A stretch of DNA of 64,000 nt from CAZYTM01 sp964649725 (GTDB taxonomy: Bacteria > Desulfobacterota > Desulfuromonadia > Geobacterales > Geobacteraceae), in contig CAZYTM010000004.1 of the NCBI GenBank assembly GCA_964649725.1, positions 186,001-250,000 of the forward strand, in the 5' to 3' direction. The notes under the pieces are model-generated. The model saw nothing but the letters and a program-made list of their open reading frames with translations. It was not told where the DNA came from and did not search any database. Below, piece by piece: positions 17,188 through 25,522 of the stretch (positions are counted from its first letter, which is position 1; the number at the start of each line of letters is the position of its first letter). Position numbers and translations under genes: made by a program.

Positions 17188-17541
17188 ATGCCAAGAGTTA
17201 AACGTGGGTTTAAAGCGAGACAGCGAAGAAACAAGGTCTTAAAATTGGCCAAGGGTTACCGTGGGGCAAGAAGTAAGCTTTTCAGGAGTGCTACTGAAGC
17301 AGTTGATAGGGCTTTAAATTATGCATTTAGAGACAGAAGAGTTAAAAAGCGTGATTTCCGTTCCTTATGGATTATCCGTATAAATGCTGCAGCTAGAAAT
17401 AATGGCCTTTCATACAGTAAATTTATATTCGGCCTAAAAAAAGCCCAAGTAGAAATCGATCGTAAGGTGTTGGCTGATCTCGCTATATCGGACCCAAAAG
17501 GTTTTGCCGAAATAGCAGTACTTTCCAAGAATCAACTTTAA
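17188..17541 (+). CDS. rplT: Ribosomal protein L20
   Basis: The 117 residues begin PRVKRGFKARQRRNKVLKLA and contain KGYRGARSKLFR and LWIIRINAAARNNGLSYS, all diagnostic of L20. It binds 23S rRNA early in 50S assembly and represses its operon in several bacteria. AGAAGGAG precedes the ATG. A strong terminator follows. Confidence 0.98.
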   Translation: MPRVKRGFKARQRRNKVLKLAKGYRGARSKLFRSATEAVDRALNYAFRDRRVKKRDFRSLWIIRINAAARNNGLSYSKFIFGLKKAQVEIDRKVLADLAISDPKGFAEIAVLSKNQL

Positions 17542-17558
17542 AATGAATTCTAATATTT

Positions 17559-17599
17559 AAAAAAAGAAATGAGATGCGTGTCATCTCATTTCTTTTTTT
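17559..17599 (+). terminator. Strong intrinsic terminator after rplT
   Basis: A long inverted repeat, A-tract plus GAAATGAGATG and its complement CATCTCATTTC with a five-base loop, is followed by a run of seven T. It closes the thrS-infC-rpmI-rplT unit and overlaps a spurious upstream start for pheS. Confidence 0.88.
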
Positions 17600-17616
17600 A
17601 TCAAAAGGTCGTTTAT

Positions 17617-18636
17617 ATGCGGGAAAAAATTGATGAATTATTAAAACAAGCATTAATGGAGATTGATTCTGCTTCTTCTGAGGATGCTGTAATAGAGTTG
17701 AGGGTTAAATATTTAGGGAAAAAGGGTAAATTAACATCTGTTATGAAGGGGATTGGGGCTCTATCTCTGGAGCTTCGACCTCATTTTGGCCAATTACTCA
17801 ATTCGGCCCGTGACAGAATTGAAGGAGAATTGACAAATGCAACAACCAAATTCAGAGATATAAGACTTTCTGAAAAAATTGCCAGGGAAAAACTGGATGT
17901 TACTTTACCAGGAAGAACAATTCATGTTGGCACAAAGCACCCAGTAACTCAAATTACAGAAGAAATAACTGATATTTTTTCAGGTTTAGGGTTTAATGTT
18001 GCTGAAGGTCCTGAAATTGAGCTGGATTTTTATAATTTTGAGGCACTGAATTTCCCAAAGGATCATCCTGCAAGAGATATGCAAGACACTTTTTTTATTG
18101 ATGATAATATTCTGCTTCGTACGCATACATCACCAGTTCAGATCCGAACTATGCTGAAACATAAACCACCTGTGCGAATTATTGCACCTGGCACTGTTTA
18201 TCGATGCGACTCAGATGCTACGCATTCACCTATGTTTCATCAAGTTGAAGGTCTTATGGTGGACAAAGGGATTACATTTGCTGATTTGAAAGGAATTTTA
18301 ACAATTTTTGTTAACCAATTATTTGGCAAAGGAATAAGCGTACGACTTAGACCAAGTTATTTCCCTTTTACTGAACCTTCAGCAGAGGTTGATATCGCAT
18401 GTGTGATATGCAATGGTGGTGGCTGTAGAGTATGTAAATACACTGGTTGGTTGGAAATACTTGGGGCCGGGATGGTCGACCCAGAGGTATTTCGGCATGT
18501 TAATTATGATCCTGAACAATTATCTGGTTTTGCATTCGGGATGGGTATAGAGAGAATCGCTATGCTTAAATTTGGGATTAGTGACATGCGTCTTTTATTT
18601 GAGAATGATCTAAGATTTCTTAGTCAGTTTAATTAA
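17617..18636 (+). CDS. pheS: Phenylalanyl-tRNA synthetase alpha subunit
   Basis: This is the catalytic subunit of the alpha2-beta2 enzyme that charges tRNA-Phe. It has an N-terminal coiled-coil arm, motif 2 in GTVYRCDSDATHSPMFHQVEG, and motif 3 in FAFGMGIERIAMLKFGI. It is 339 residues long, as usual. I start at ATG 17617, with AAAAGG 8 bases upstream. A longer frame to 17569 would start inside the preceding terminator. Because the terminator is only 18 bases before the start, pheS expression probably depends on read-through or a promoter I cannot identify. Confidence 0.97.
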   Translation: MREKIDELLKQALMEIDSASSEDAVIELRVKYLGKKGKLTSVMKGIGALSLELRPHFGQLLNSARDRIEGELTNATTKFRDIRLSEKIAREKLDVTLPGRTIHVGTKHPVTQITEEITDIFSGLGFNVAEGPEIELDFYNFEALNFPKDHPARDMQDTFFIDDNILLRTHTSPVQIRTMLKHKPPVRIIAPGTVYRCDSDATHSPMFHQVEGLMVDKGITFADLKGILTIFVNQLFGKGISVRLRPSYFPFTEPSAEVDIACVICNGGGCRVCKYTGWLEILGAGMVDPEVFRHVNYDPEQLSGFAFGMGIERIAMLKFGISDMRLLFENDLRFLSQFN

Positions 18637-18671
18637 AAACAAAAACAATGAGTATCTAAAAGAGTGAGATT

Positions 18672-21077
18672 ATGATTGTAAGCACTAATTGGTTGAAGGA
18701 TTTTGTTGATATAGATATTTCACCTAATGAATTGGCTGATATCCTAACTATGTTAGGTTTAGAAGTTGAAGGTGTGGTGACCCATGGAGAAGGGCTAGAT
18801 GATGTTGTAGTAGCTGTTGTCCTAGAGAAAGAACAACATCCGAATGCTGATAAACTTTCATTATGTAAAGTAAAAAGTGACAATGAAATTTTGAGCATTG
18901 TTTGCGGTGCCAGTAATTTTCAGGTTGGGGATAAAGTCGCATTGGCTAAGATAGGTACTGTATTACCGGGTGATTTCAAGATTAAGCGTTCAAAAATTAG
19001 AGGTGAAGAATCATATGGGATGCTTTGCTCAGAAAAAGAGTTAGGTTTAGCATCTGAATCTGATGGGATAATGATATTGCCTTCAGATTTTCAAATAGGA
19101 AGTCCAGTATTTGAAGCGCTAGGGATCAAAGATACGATATTTGAGATTGGTTTGACACCAAACCGTGCCGATTGTTTGAGTATCATAGGAATTGCACGTG
19201 AAGTTGCAGCAAAACTTAAGAAATCTCTTTCAATCCCTCATCTAACACTTAATGAAGATATATGTCCGATTAGCAATATTGCCACAATAAACGTAATTGA
19301 TGCTGATCTTTGTCCCCGATATGCTGCTAGATACATCTCTGGATGTAATGTTACTACTTCCCCCAAATGGTTAGTTGATAGGCTCCAATCAGTAGGATTA
19401 AGATCCATCAACAATGTTGTCGATGTAACAAACTATGTACTTATGGAATATGGACACCCCTTGCATGCTTTTGATTTTGATAATCTTGCTGACTCTAGAG
19501 TTATTGTAAGAAGAGCAAATGATGGGGAGGAGTTCACTACACTGGACGGGCAGAAAAGAATCTTGAACAATTCCGATCTCACGATCCAAGATGGAGAAAA
19601 AGTTATCGCACTTGCTGGAATTATGGGAGGAGAAAATTCAGAGATTTCTGATAAAACACAAAATATATTACTTGAAAGCGCTTATTTCAAACCATCAGCC
19701 ATAAGACTAACAAGTAGACGTCTTGGACTTCATACTGAATCTTCTCACCGTTTTGAACGTGGGGCTGACATTAACATTGTCCCGGAAGCTCTTAATCGCG
19801 CAGCAATACTTATAGCTGAACTATCTGGTGGTAAAATTGCGTCTGGTATCATTGATATATATCCAGTAATAAATGAAACTAGAAAAATCATTCTTAGGAT
19901 GGAAAGAGTTAATAAAGTCTTGGGTGTGACTCTAACCATTGATAAGATAAATGATCTACTAATAAGTCTTGGCTTTGAAGTTGAAATTGTTTCGTCAGAT
20001 TTGTTGAGTGTTGCAGTGCCTTCTTTCAGGGTAGATATTGAGCGAGAAATTGATTTGGTAGAAGAAGTGGCTCGTTTATACGGATTTGAAAATATTCCTG
20101 CATCCATACCATATGCAAATATATTGTCAGAATTACCATCTTTGCATCAGATGCTAGAGCGCAAAGTTAGAGAAATTTTTATAGCTCTTGGCTTCAATGA
20201 AGTTATCAATTTCAGTTTTATCTCCCCTGATGGTTTCGATAAGATAAATCTTTCAATTAACGATATACGTCGAAATTTTATTCCACTTCGAAATCCTATC
20301 GTCGATGAACATTCAATAATGAGAACTACACTATTGCCGAGCCTGTTGAAGACAGTGTCTGATAACTATTCTCACAGGATACTTAATCAACGTATTTTCG
20401 AAGTACGCCGTGTATATATTCCTATAAACAATCAGGAGCTGCCTGATGAGCCTCTACATATAGCAGGGGTACTTACGGGAAGACGATATCCTGAAGGATG
20501 GAATCAAGATAATTCTATGGTTGATTTTTTTGATTTAAAGGGATGTATAGAACATTTACTATTATCGCTTAATATTAAGGATGTACATTATTCAAACGAA
20601 GCAATTGATAACTTTTATCATCCAGGTAAAACATGTAGCCTGAAAGTGGGAAATGAGCAAATAGGAGCTTTTGGTGAACTTCATCCAGATGTATTAATTA
20701 AGCATAATATCTTACAGCCAGTATTGTATTTTGAAGTATATTTTGAACAGTTGATGAAGTATAGCAATAAGAAATCCAAATTAATTGTGCCGCCTCGTTT
20801 TCCTGATGTGACAAGAGATGTGGCAATGCTTGTAGGAGATAATATTTCAGCCGATGATATTTTGAATACAGTTCGTAAGCTATCTATTAAAGAAATTGAG
20901 GATGTTGCTGTATTTGATGTCTATCAAGGTGAACATGTGCCTAATGGGATGACAAGCATTGCAGTCAGGATTAGATATCGTAACCCAGGCAAGACACTTA
21001 CTGATGAAGAAGTAGCAGCATTACATAAGATAGTTATTGAATCTTTACTTCAACAACATTCAATAATAATAAGGTAA
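18672..21077 (+). CDS. pheT: Phenylalanyl-tRNA synthetase beta subunit
   Basis: This 801-residue partner of PheS has an N-terminal tRNA-binding OB domain (about 40-150, HPNADKLSLCKV), the B3/B4 editing domain, B5 and catalytic-like domains, and a C-terminal anticodon-binding FDX-ACB domain (PPRFPDVTRDVAMLV onward). Length and domain order are normal. It follows pheS by 35 bases. Confidence 0.97.
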   Translation: MIVSTNWLKDFVDIDISPNELADILTMLGLEVEGVVTHGEGLDDVVVAVVLEKEQHPNADKLSLCKVKSDNEILSIVCGASNFQVGDKVALAKIGTVLPGDFKIKRSKIRGEESYGMLCSEKELGLASESDGIMILPSDFQIGSPVFEALGIKDTIFEIGLTPNRADCLSIIGIAREVAAKLKKSLSIPHLTLNEDICPISNIATINVIDADLCPRYAARYISGCNVTTSPKWLVDRLQSVGLRSINNVVDVTNYVLMEYGHPLHAFDFDNLADSRVIVRRANDGEEFTTLDGQKRILNNSDLTIQDGEKVIALAGIMGGENSEISDKTQNILLESAYFKPSAIRLTSRRLGLHTESSHRFERGADINIVPEALNRAAILIAELSGGKIASGIIDIYPVINETRKIILRMERVNKVLGVTLTIDKINDLLISLGFEVEIVSSDLLSVAVPSFRVDIEREIDLVEEVARLYGFENIPASIPYANILSELPSLHQMLERKVREIFIALGFNEVINFSFISPDGFDKINLSINDIRRNFIPLRNPIVDEHSIMRTTLLPSLLKTVSDNYSHRILNQRIFEVRRVYIPINNQELPDEPLHIAGVLTGRRYPEGWNQDNSMVDFFDLKGCIEHLLLSLNIKDVHYSNEAIDNFYHPGKTCSLKVGNEQIGAFGELHPDVLIKHNILQPVLYFEVYFEQLMKYSNKKSKLIVPPRFPDVTRDVAMLVGDNISADDILNTVRKLSIKEIEDVAVFDVYQGEHVPNGMTSIAVRIRYRNPGKTLTDEEVAALHKIVIESLLQQHSIIIR

Positions 21078-21084
21078 AAATTGG

Positions 21085-21124
21085 TTGATTATATTTTTAT
21101 GCTGTGTTATAACCCAACGCGTTG
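21085..21124 (+). promoter_or_regulatory. Promoter-like sequence and palindrome upstream of ihfA
   Basis: TTGATT (21085-21090) and TATAAC (21108-21113) are spaced by 17 bases. A perfect 10-base palindrome CAACGCGTTG (21115-21124) follows immediately, where a repressor could block initiation. This would give ihfA-merR a promoter separate from pheST. The assignment rests on motif match only. Confidence 0.45.
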
Positions 21125-21169
21125 TCTAAACCTTTAGGATAAAAGAACAATCATAGTATTGAGGGCATC

Positions 21170-21445
21170 ATGACTAAAGCAGATATCGTTGAAAAAATAT
21201 ATGAAAAGGTCGGTTTTTCCAAAAAAGATTCATCTGAATTAGTTGAATTGGTATTTGATATTATCAAAACTACCCTTGAAAGCGGCGATAAAATAAAAAT
21301 CGCTGGCTTTGGTAATTTTGTAGTAAAGGAAAAAGCTGATCGTCGGGGCAGAAATCCCCAAACTGGTGACGAGATAGTCATTGCCGCTAGAAAAATACTT
21401 ACCTTTAAGCCTAGTCAGGTACTTAAAGCATCCATAAATAAATAG
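21170..21445 (+). CDS. ihfA: Integration host factor alpha subunit
   Basis: This 91-residue HU/IHF-fold DNA-bending protein has the core IAGFGNFVVKEKADRRGRNPQTG and the alpha-type tail ARKILTFKPSQVLKASI. It would pair with IhfB (encoded at 50690-50965) to bend DNA at specific sites, an activity often needed at sigma-54 promoters such as the two predicted here. It lies between pheT and merR, the usual place for ihfA. Confidence 0.95.
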   Translation: MTKADIVEKIYEKVGFSKKDSSELVELVFDIIKTTLESGDKIKIAGFGNFVVKEKADRRGRNPQTGDEIVIAARKILTFKPSQVLKASINK

Positions 21446-21464
21446 GCTTTCGTCAGGAGGGGTT

Positions 21465-21806
21465 ATGGATACCTCAAATCACGATAAGCTTTTCATGAAA
21501 ATCGGAAAAGTAGCAAAGCTAACCTCCCTAAAAACATCTATCATCAGATATTGGGAGTCAGAATTCTCTAATTTACATCCCATAAAAAGTCCATCAGGCC
21601 AGCGTCTTTATTCGAAAAACGATGTTGCTCTCATCCTAGAGATTAAGCAGTTACTTTATTCGGAAAAACTAACTATAGATGGGGCAAGAAAAAGATTATC
21701 TGTTAAATATACGCCCGTTGAACCATATGAAAAATCCTGTGAACAATTAATAAATCTTATTAAATCTTCAATTGATGAATTAAAAAGCATTAAAGAAAGT
21801 TTTTGA
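21465..21806 (+). CDS. MerR-family transcriptional regulator
   Basis: This 113-residue protein has an N-terminal winged helix: KIGKVAKLTSLKTSIIRYWESEF followed by SGQRLYSKNDVALIL. A short coiled coil comes after it, with no cysteines for metal binding. MerR-like genes of this type commonly follow ihfA in delta- and gamma-proteobacteria, and their targets are mostly unknown. The gene has a good AGGAGGGG site and ends 18 bases before tRNA-Pro. Confidence 0.9.
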   Translation: MDTSNHDKLFMKIGKVAKLTSLKTSIIRYWESEFSNLHPIKSPSGQRLYSKNDVALILEIKQLLYSEKLTIDGARKRLSVKYTPVEPYEKSCEQLINLIKSSIDELKSIKESF

Positions 21807-21824
21807 AATTGTCTCCGTGAATAA

Positions 21825-21901
21825 CGGGGCGTAGCGCAGCCTGGTAGCGCACTAGACTGGGGGTCTAGTGGTCGCTGGTTCAAATCCAGTCGCCCCGACC
21901 A
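21825..21901 (+). tRNA. tRNA-Pro(GGG)
   Basis: The cloverleaf has acceptor CGGGGCG/CGCCCCG, D arm GCGC/GCGC, anticodon stem CTAGA/TCTAG with loop CTGGGGG, and T arm CTGG/CCAG with loop TTCAAAT. The CCA end is encoded and the anticodon is GGG. It lies directly after merR and is followed by a terminator. Confidence 0.96.
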
Positions 21902-21903
21902 AC

Positions 21904-21933
21904 AAAAGCGGCTTATATAATAAGCCGCTTTTT
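21904..21933 (+). terminator. Intrinsic terminator after tRNA-Pro
   Basis: AAAAGCGGCTTA pairs with TAAGCCGCTTTT across a five-base loop, and the T-run continues to 21933. It separates the ihfA-merR-tRNA unit from pcm. Confidence 0.9.
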
Positions 21934-21970
21934 ACCTTTATACACAATTTTTACAGGATTTCCCCTTTAC

Positions 21971-21999
21971 TAGACATTTAATTTCTCCTTTGTTATATT
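21971..21999 (+). promoter_or_regulatory. Sigma-70 type promoter for pcm-rpoS
   Basis: TAGACA (21971-21976) and TATATT (21994-21999) have a 17-base spacer. The predicted transcript would begin shortly before the pcm ribosome-binding site. It lies directly behind the tRNA-Pro terminator, so the downstream genes need a promoter here. Confidence 0.6.
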
Positions 22000-22026
22000 C
22001 AGCTAAGACTTGGGGGGGTGCAGTGC

Positions 22027-22674
22027 ATGAATTTTGACGTTGCACGTCGGCGCATGGTGAAACATCAAATTATTGACCGTAATATTAATGATGCTCGCGT
22101 CATAGAAGCAATGTCTAAAGTTCCTCGGCATCTATTTGTAGAAGAAGCTATTTCTGCTCAAGCTTATAGTGATTCTCCTTTGCCAATTGGTGATAAACAA
22201 ACCATATCGCAACCTTATATGGTTGCTCTTATGACGGAATTTCTAAAGTTAAATGGTACTGAAAAAGTTTTAGAAATTGGTACTGGTTCTGGTTATCAAA
22301 CTGCAATATTGGCTGAGCTTGCAGATCGGATATATACAATTGAAAAAGTTAGAGCACTCGCATTGAAAGCTCGAAGAGTCCTCGACAGTTTAGGGTATTT
22401 GAATGTAAATCTTCGTATCGCTGACGGAAGTGCTGGCTGGCTGGATGAGGCCCCATTTGATGCAATTATAGTTACTGCGGGTTCACCTGATATCCCAAGA
22501 CAATTTATTGATCAACTAGCATTCGGGGGTAGACTAGTTATCCCAACAGGAAGTATATTTGAGCAACAATTAATTATAATTACTAAGAATATAGATGGTA
22601 CATTATCTCGAGAAGAATCAGTTGGATGTCGTTTTGTTAAACTAATTGGTAAATACGGTTGGTTGGAAGAATAA
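22027..22674 (+). CDS. pcm: Protein-L-isoaspartate O-methyltransferase
   Basis: The enzyme repairs isoaspartyl damage in proteins with SAM as methyl donor. It shows RRRMVKHQIIDRNI at the N-terminus, VPRHLFVEEAISAQAYSDSP, the PCMT motif KQTISQPYMVALMTE, and motif I LEIGTGSGYQTAILA. It is 215 residues from ATG 22027, preceded by a G-rich site; GTG 22018 is a possible alternative start. It sits next to rpoS as in many proteobacteria, but the usual partner surE is not between the tRNA and pcm here. Confidence 0.95.
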   Translation: MNFDVARRRMVKHQIIDRNINDARVIEAMSKVPRHLFVEEAISAQAYSDSPLPIGDKQTISQPYMVALMTEFLKLNGTEKVLEIGTGSGYQTAILAELADRIYTIEKVRALALKARRVLDSLGYLNVNLRIADGSAGWLDEAPFDAIIVTAGSPDIPRQFIDQLAFGGRLVIPTGSIFEQQLIIITKNIDGTLSREESVGCRFVKLIGKYGWLEE

Positions 22675-22716
22675 GTATTCTCATGTGAAACATTTATTTA
22701 TAATGTAGGAGTAAAT

Positions 22717-23688
22717 ATGGATGAAGAACTGTCTAGTGTAATACAAGAAGATCATCTGGATCAGAATGATGAATTTATTGAGCCAGAACCGGCAGAATTA
22801 ATTGATTATGAAGATGAGCCTGAAGAAGAGATAAAAGTCCCTGAAGCAGAGCATTTTGACGATGCAATTAAACTATATTTACGTGAAATTCAAAAAACAA
22901 AATTACTGAGTGCAGAAGAAGAAAAGGAATTAGCAAATCGAATTGCAAATGGAGAAAAGTCTGCTCGTGACCATATGATAGAATCTAATCTACGTTTAGT
23001 AGTAAAAATTGCTAAACGCTATATTAACCGTGGGTTACCTTTTCTCGATTTGATTGAAGAAGGAAATATGGGACTAATTAAAGCCGTAGAACGATTTAAA
23101 CTATCCAAAGAGTGCCGTTTTTCAACTTATGCAACATGGTGGATTCGTCAGTCGATTGAACGAGCTTTAGTAAACCAATCACGAACAATCAGATTGCCTG
23201 TTCATGTGTCAGATGATATTAACAAAATGCTAAGAATTACTCGCGAGTTATTACAAAAATTAAATCGCGAGCCAACAGTAAAAGAAGTAGCAACGGGGAT
23301 GCAATCAAATTCTGCTTATGTACGTAGATTGATGGTCCTATTAAAGAAGACATATTCTATTGAAAGACCAATGGGTGAAAATAATGATTATTATCTAATT
23401 GACACGATTGAAGATACATCCTCAGTGTCTCCAGCTGAACTACTGGAAGATATAAATAAATATGAAATAGTGTCTTTATGGTTTGACACTTTATCAGACA
23501 GTGAAAAACGAATATTAACTTTAAGATTTGGACTTGACGATAAAGAGCCACAAACTCTTGACACTATAGGGAAAAGCTTTGGAGTTACTCGAGAACGTAT
23601 TCGTCAAATTGAAGCAAAATCACTAGAAAAACTACGTAAAATTGTTGAAAATACTACAGCCAATAGATATGATATTGTAAATAAATGA
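22717..23688 (+). CDS. rpoS: RNA polymerase sigma factor RpoS
   Basis: This is a group 2 sigma-70-family factor of 323 residues. After an acidic N-terminus, region 1.2 is DAIKLYLREIQKTKLLSAEEE, region 2 contains ESNLRLVVKIAKRYINRGLPFLDLIEEGN and FSTYATWWIRQSIERAL, and region 4 ends with GVTRERIRQIEAKSLEKLRK. It lacks the long region 1.1 and insert of RpoD. Its position after pcm supports RpoS. It would direct stationary-phase and stress expression. The mRNA leader is short (42 bases). Confidence 0.93.
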   Translation: MDEELSSVIQEDHLDQNDEFIEPEPAELIDYEDEPEEEIKVPEAEHFDDAIKLYLREIQKTKLLSAEEEKELANRIANGEKSARDHMIESNLRLVVKIAKRYINRGLPFLDLIEEGNMGLIKAVERFKLSKECRFSTYATWWIRQSIERALVNQSRTIRLPVHVSDDINKMLRITRELLQKLNREPTVKEVATGMQSNSAYVRRLMVLLKKTYSIERPMGENNDYYLIDTIEDTSSVSPAELLEDINKYEIVSLWFDTLSDSEKRILTLRFGLDDKEPQTLDTIGKSFGVTRERIRQIEAKSLEKLRKIVENTTANRYDIVNK

Positions 23689-23703
23689 TTGGGGTGATTT
23701 ATA

Positions 23704-24219
23704 ATGGATGAACTAAAAAATATTATTAGAGATATTCCTGATTTCCCAAAGAAAGGTATAATTTTTAAAGATATTACAACTTTACTTGCTGATGCAAAAT
23801 CCTTTCAAAAAATGGTTGATTTGCTTGCTCATAGATATATAGGCGAGAAAATAGATAAGGTTGTTGGTGTTGAAGCTCGAGGGTTTATTATAGGAGCTGC
23901 ACTTGCTTATAAACTTGGAGCCGGTATTGTCTTAGTAAGAAAACCTGGAAAATTACCTGCAGAAACATTTAAAAAGACTTATGATTTAGAATATGGTACA
24001 GATACTCTTGAAATTCATAAAGATTCTATAAAATCAGGAGAAAATATTCTTATAGCAGATGATTTATTGGCAACAGGCGGAACCATGGGTGCTGTTGTTG
24101 ATATGGTATTAGAAATGGGTGGATCAATCGTTGAATGTTGTTTTATGGCAGAATTGGTATTTTTAGGCGGACGTAATAAACTCCCAGAGAATAAGGTATT
24201 TTCTCTTCTCAAATTCTGA
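23704..24219 (+). CDS. apt: Adenine phosphoribosyltransferase
   Basis: Apt salvages adenine to AMP using PRPP. The 171 residues start LKNIIRDIPDFPKKGIIFKD, a family hallmark, and carry the PRPP-binding motif ILIADDLLATGGTM near residue 115 and VGVEARGFIIGAALA. The gene lies 15 bases after rpoS, so the two are likely cotranscribed. GGGGTG precedes the ATG. Confidence 0.97.
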   Translation: MDELKNIIRDIPDFPKKGIIFKDITTLLADAKSFQKMVDLLAHRYIGEKIDKVVGVEARGFIIGAALAYKLGAGIVLVRKPGKLPAETFKKTYDLEYGTDTLEIHKDSIKSGENILIADDLLATGGTMGAVVDMVLEMGGSIVECCFMAELVFLGGRNKLPENKVFSLLKF

Positions 24220-24253
24220 TAAATTACTTTATGAATTTATTTAATTTATAATT

Positions 24254-24330
24254 GTCCCCGTAGCTCAGTAGGATAGAGCAACGGATTCCTAATCCGTGTG
24301 CCGGAGGTTCGATTCCTCTCGGGGACGCCA
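24254..24330 (+). tRNA. tRNA-Arg(CCT)
   Basis: The cloverleaf has acceptor GTCCCCG/CGGGGAC, D arm GCTC/GAGC, anticodon stem ACGGA/TCCGT with loop TTCCTAA, T arm GGAGG/CCTCT-type with TTCGATT, discriminator G and encoded CCA. Anticodon CCT reads AGG. It stands alone between apt and queD. Confidence 0.95.
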
Positions 24331-24337
24331 CGTTGTT

Positions 24338-24369
24338 AAGGATTTACGCAATTAGCGTAAATCCTTTTT
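24338..24369 (+). terminator. Intrinsic terminator after tRNA-Arg
   Basis: AAGGATTTACGC pairs perfectly with GCGTAAATCCTT around a five-base loop, and a T-run follows. It ends 24 bases before queD. Confidence 0.9.
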
Positions 24370-24392
24370 AATTAAACTATTTGAGGCTGATT

Positions 24393-24761
24393 ATGTTCAA
24401 CTTAAAAATCATTACATCATTTGCGGCAGCACATTGTCTTACACATTACCATGGCGATTGTGAAAACTTACATGGTCATAATTGGAAGGTAGAAGTTTCT
24501 GTTACTGCAATTGAATTGGATAACGCAGGCTTGGGAGTAGATTTTAAAATAATTAAAAGCAAGACAAATGAAATTTTAAATACTTTGGACCACAAATATT
24601 TAAATGAAATAATACCATTTGATACTATTTCTCCTTCATCTGAAAACATTGCAAAATTTATATTTATTGAACTTTCAAAAGTTCTTAACAATAACAACAT
24701 TAGTATAAATAAGGTTACTGTATGGGAATCTGATAATGCTAATGCGAGTTATTATGAATGA
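24393..24761 (+). CDS. queD: 6-carboxy-5,6,7,8-tetrahydropterin synthase
   Basis: QueD converts 7,8-dihydroneopterin triphosphate to carboxytetrahydropterin in the queuosine (preQ0) pathway. The fold signatures are SFAAAHCL (zinc histidine), CENLHGHNWKVEV (catalytic Cys plus two zinc histidines) and VTVWESDNANASY near the end. It is 122 residues long, which is normal. The start is ATG 24393 with GAGG upstream. It overlaps queE by 8 bases. Confidence 0.95.
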   Translation: MFNLKIITSFAAAHCLTHYHGDCENLHGHNWKVEVSVTAIELDNAGLGVDFKIIKSKTNEILNTLDHKYLNEIIPFDTISPSSENIAKFIFIELSKVLNNNNISINKVTVWESDNANASYYE

Positions 24762-25497
24762 TGCTAATCTTATTGAAATATTTTCTTCAATCCAAGGTGA
24801 AGGTCTTTTTGTCGGATATAGGCAGATTTTTATAAGATTTTCTGGTTGTAATGTTAAATGCAATTATTGTGATACTAATCATGATTATGCACAACATTGT
24901 AATGTAGAAAACACTCCTGGTTATCGAGACTTTACACCTGTAGATAACCCGATAACTTATGATTATTTAGTTAGCTTAGTCAAAAATTGGCAATCAACAT
25001 GGCCTAATCTGCATCACTCACTTTGCTTTACAGGAGGTGAACCACTTTTATATGTTAGAACTCTTACTGGTTGGCTTAAAGAACTTGGGGAGACTTTACC
25101 CATTTATTTAGAAACTAATGGGATATTGTATGATAACCTTCATGATGTCTTAGGTTATATTGACTACATAAGTATGGATATTAAATTACCTTCGACATCT
25201 GGAATTACTAATTTATGGCAAGATCACGAAAGATTTTTAAAGATATCAACGCAAAAAAACGTTTTTGTTAAATGTATAATTGATGAAGAAACTACGAAAA
25301 ATGAAATAGAAACAGTTTGTTATATTATTGCCAAAGTCAACAATAAAATCCCTTTAATTCTTCAACCCAGACATCTAGCAGATGGTAAATTAGGCATATC
25401 TTCTAACCACTTATTTCTATTGCATAAATATGCTTCAGATGTATTGCGTGAAGTTAGGATTATTCCTCAAGTTCATAAGTTCTTAGGTGTCATGTAA
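24754..25497 (+). CDS. queE: 7-carboxy-7-deazaguanine synthase
   Basis: This radical SAM enzyme contracts carboxytetrahydropterin to 7-carboxy-7-deazaguanine. It shows EIFSSIQGEGLFVGYRQIFIRF and the cluster motif CNVKCNYCDTNH (CX3CX2C), then FTGGEPLL and LETNGI. It is 247 residues from ATG 24754; ATG codons at 24736 and 24742 would lie deeper inside queD. Together with queD it supplies two steps toward preQ0. The next enzyme, queC, is not in the window. Confidence 0.95.
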   Translation: MNDANLIEIFSSIQGEGLFVGYRQIFIRFSGCNVKCNYCDTNHDYAQHCNVENTPGYRDFTPVDNPITYDYLVSLVKNWQSTWPNLHHSLCFTGGEPLLYVRTLTGWLKELGETLPIYLETNGILYDNLHDVLGYIDYISMDIKLPSTSGITNLWQDHERFLKISTQKNVFVKCIIDEETTKNEIETVCYIIAKVNNKIPLILQPRHLADGKLGISSNHLFLLHKYASDVLREVRIIPQVHKFLGVM

Positions 25498-25522
25498 CTA
25501 CTTTTGTAACAATAATAGAATG

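Noticed and set aside
17569..17616. Longer N-terminus for pheS
   Set aside because: The extension would start inside the perfect rplT terminator and encodes residues absent from PheS; ATG 17617 has its own ribosome-binding site.
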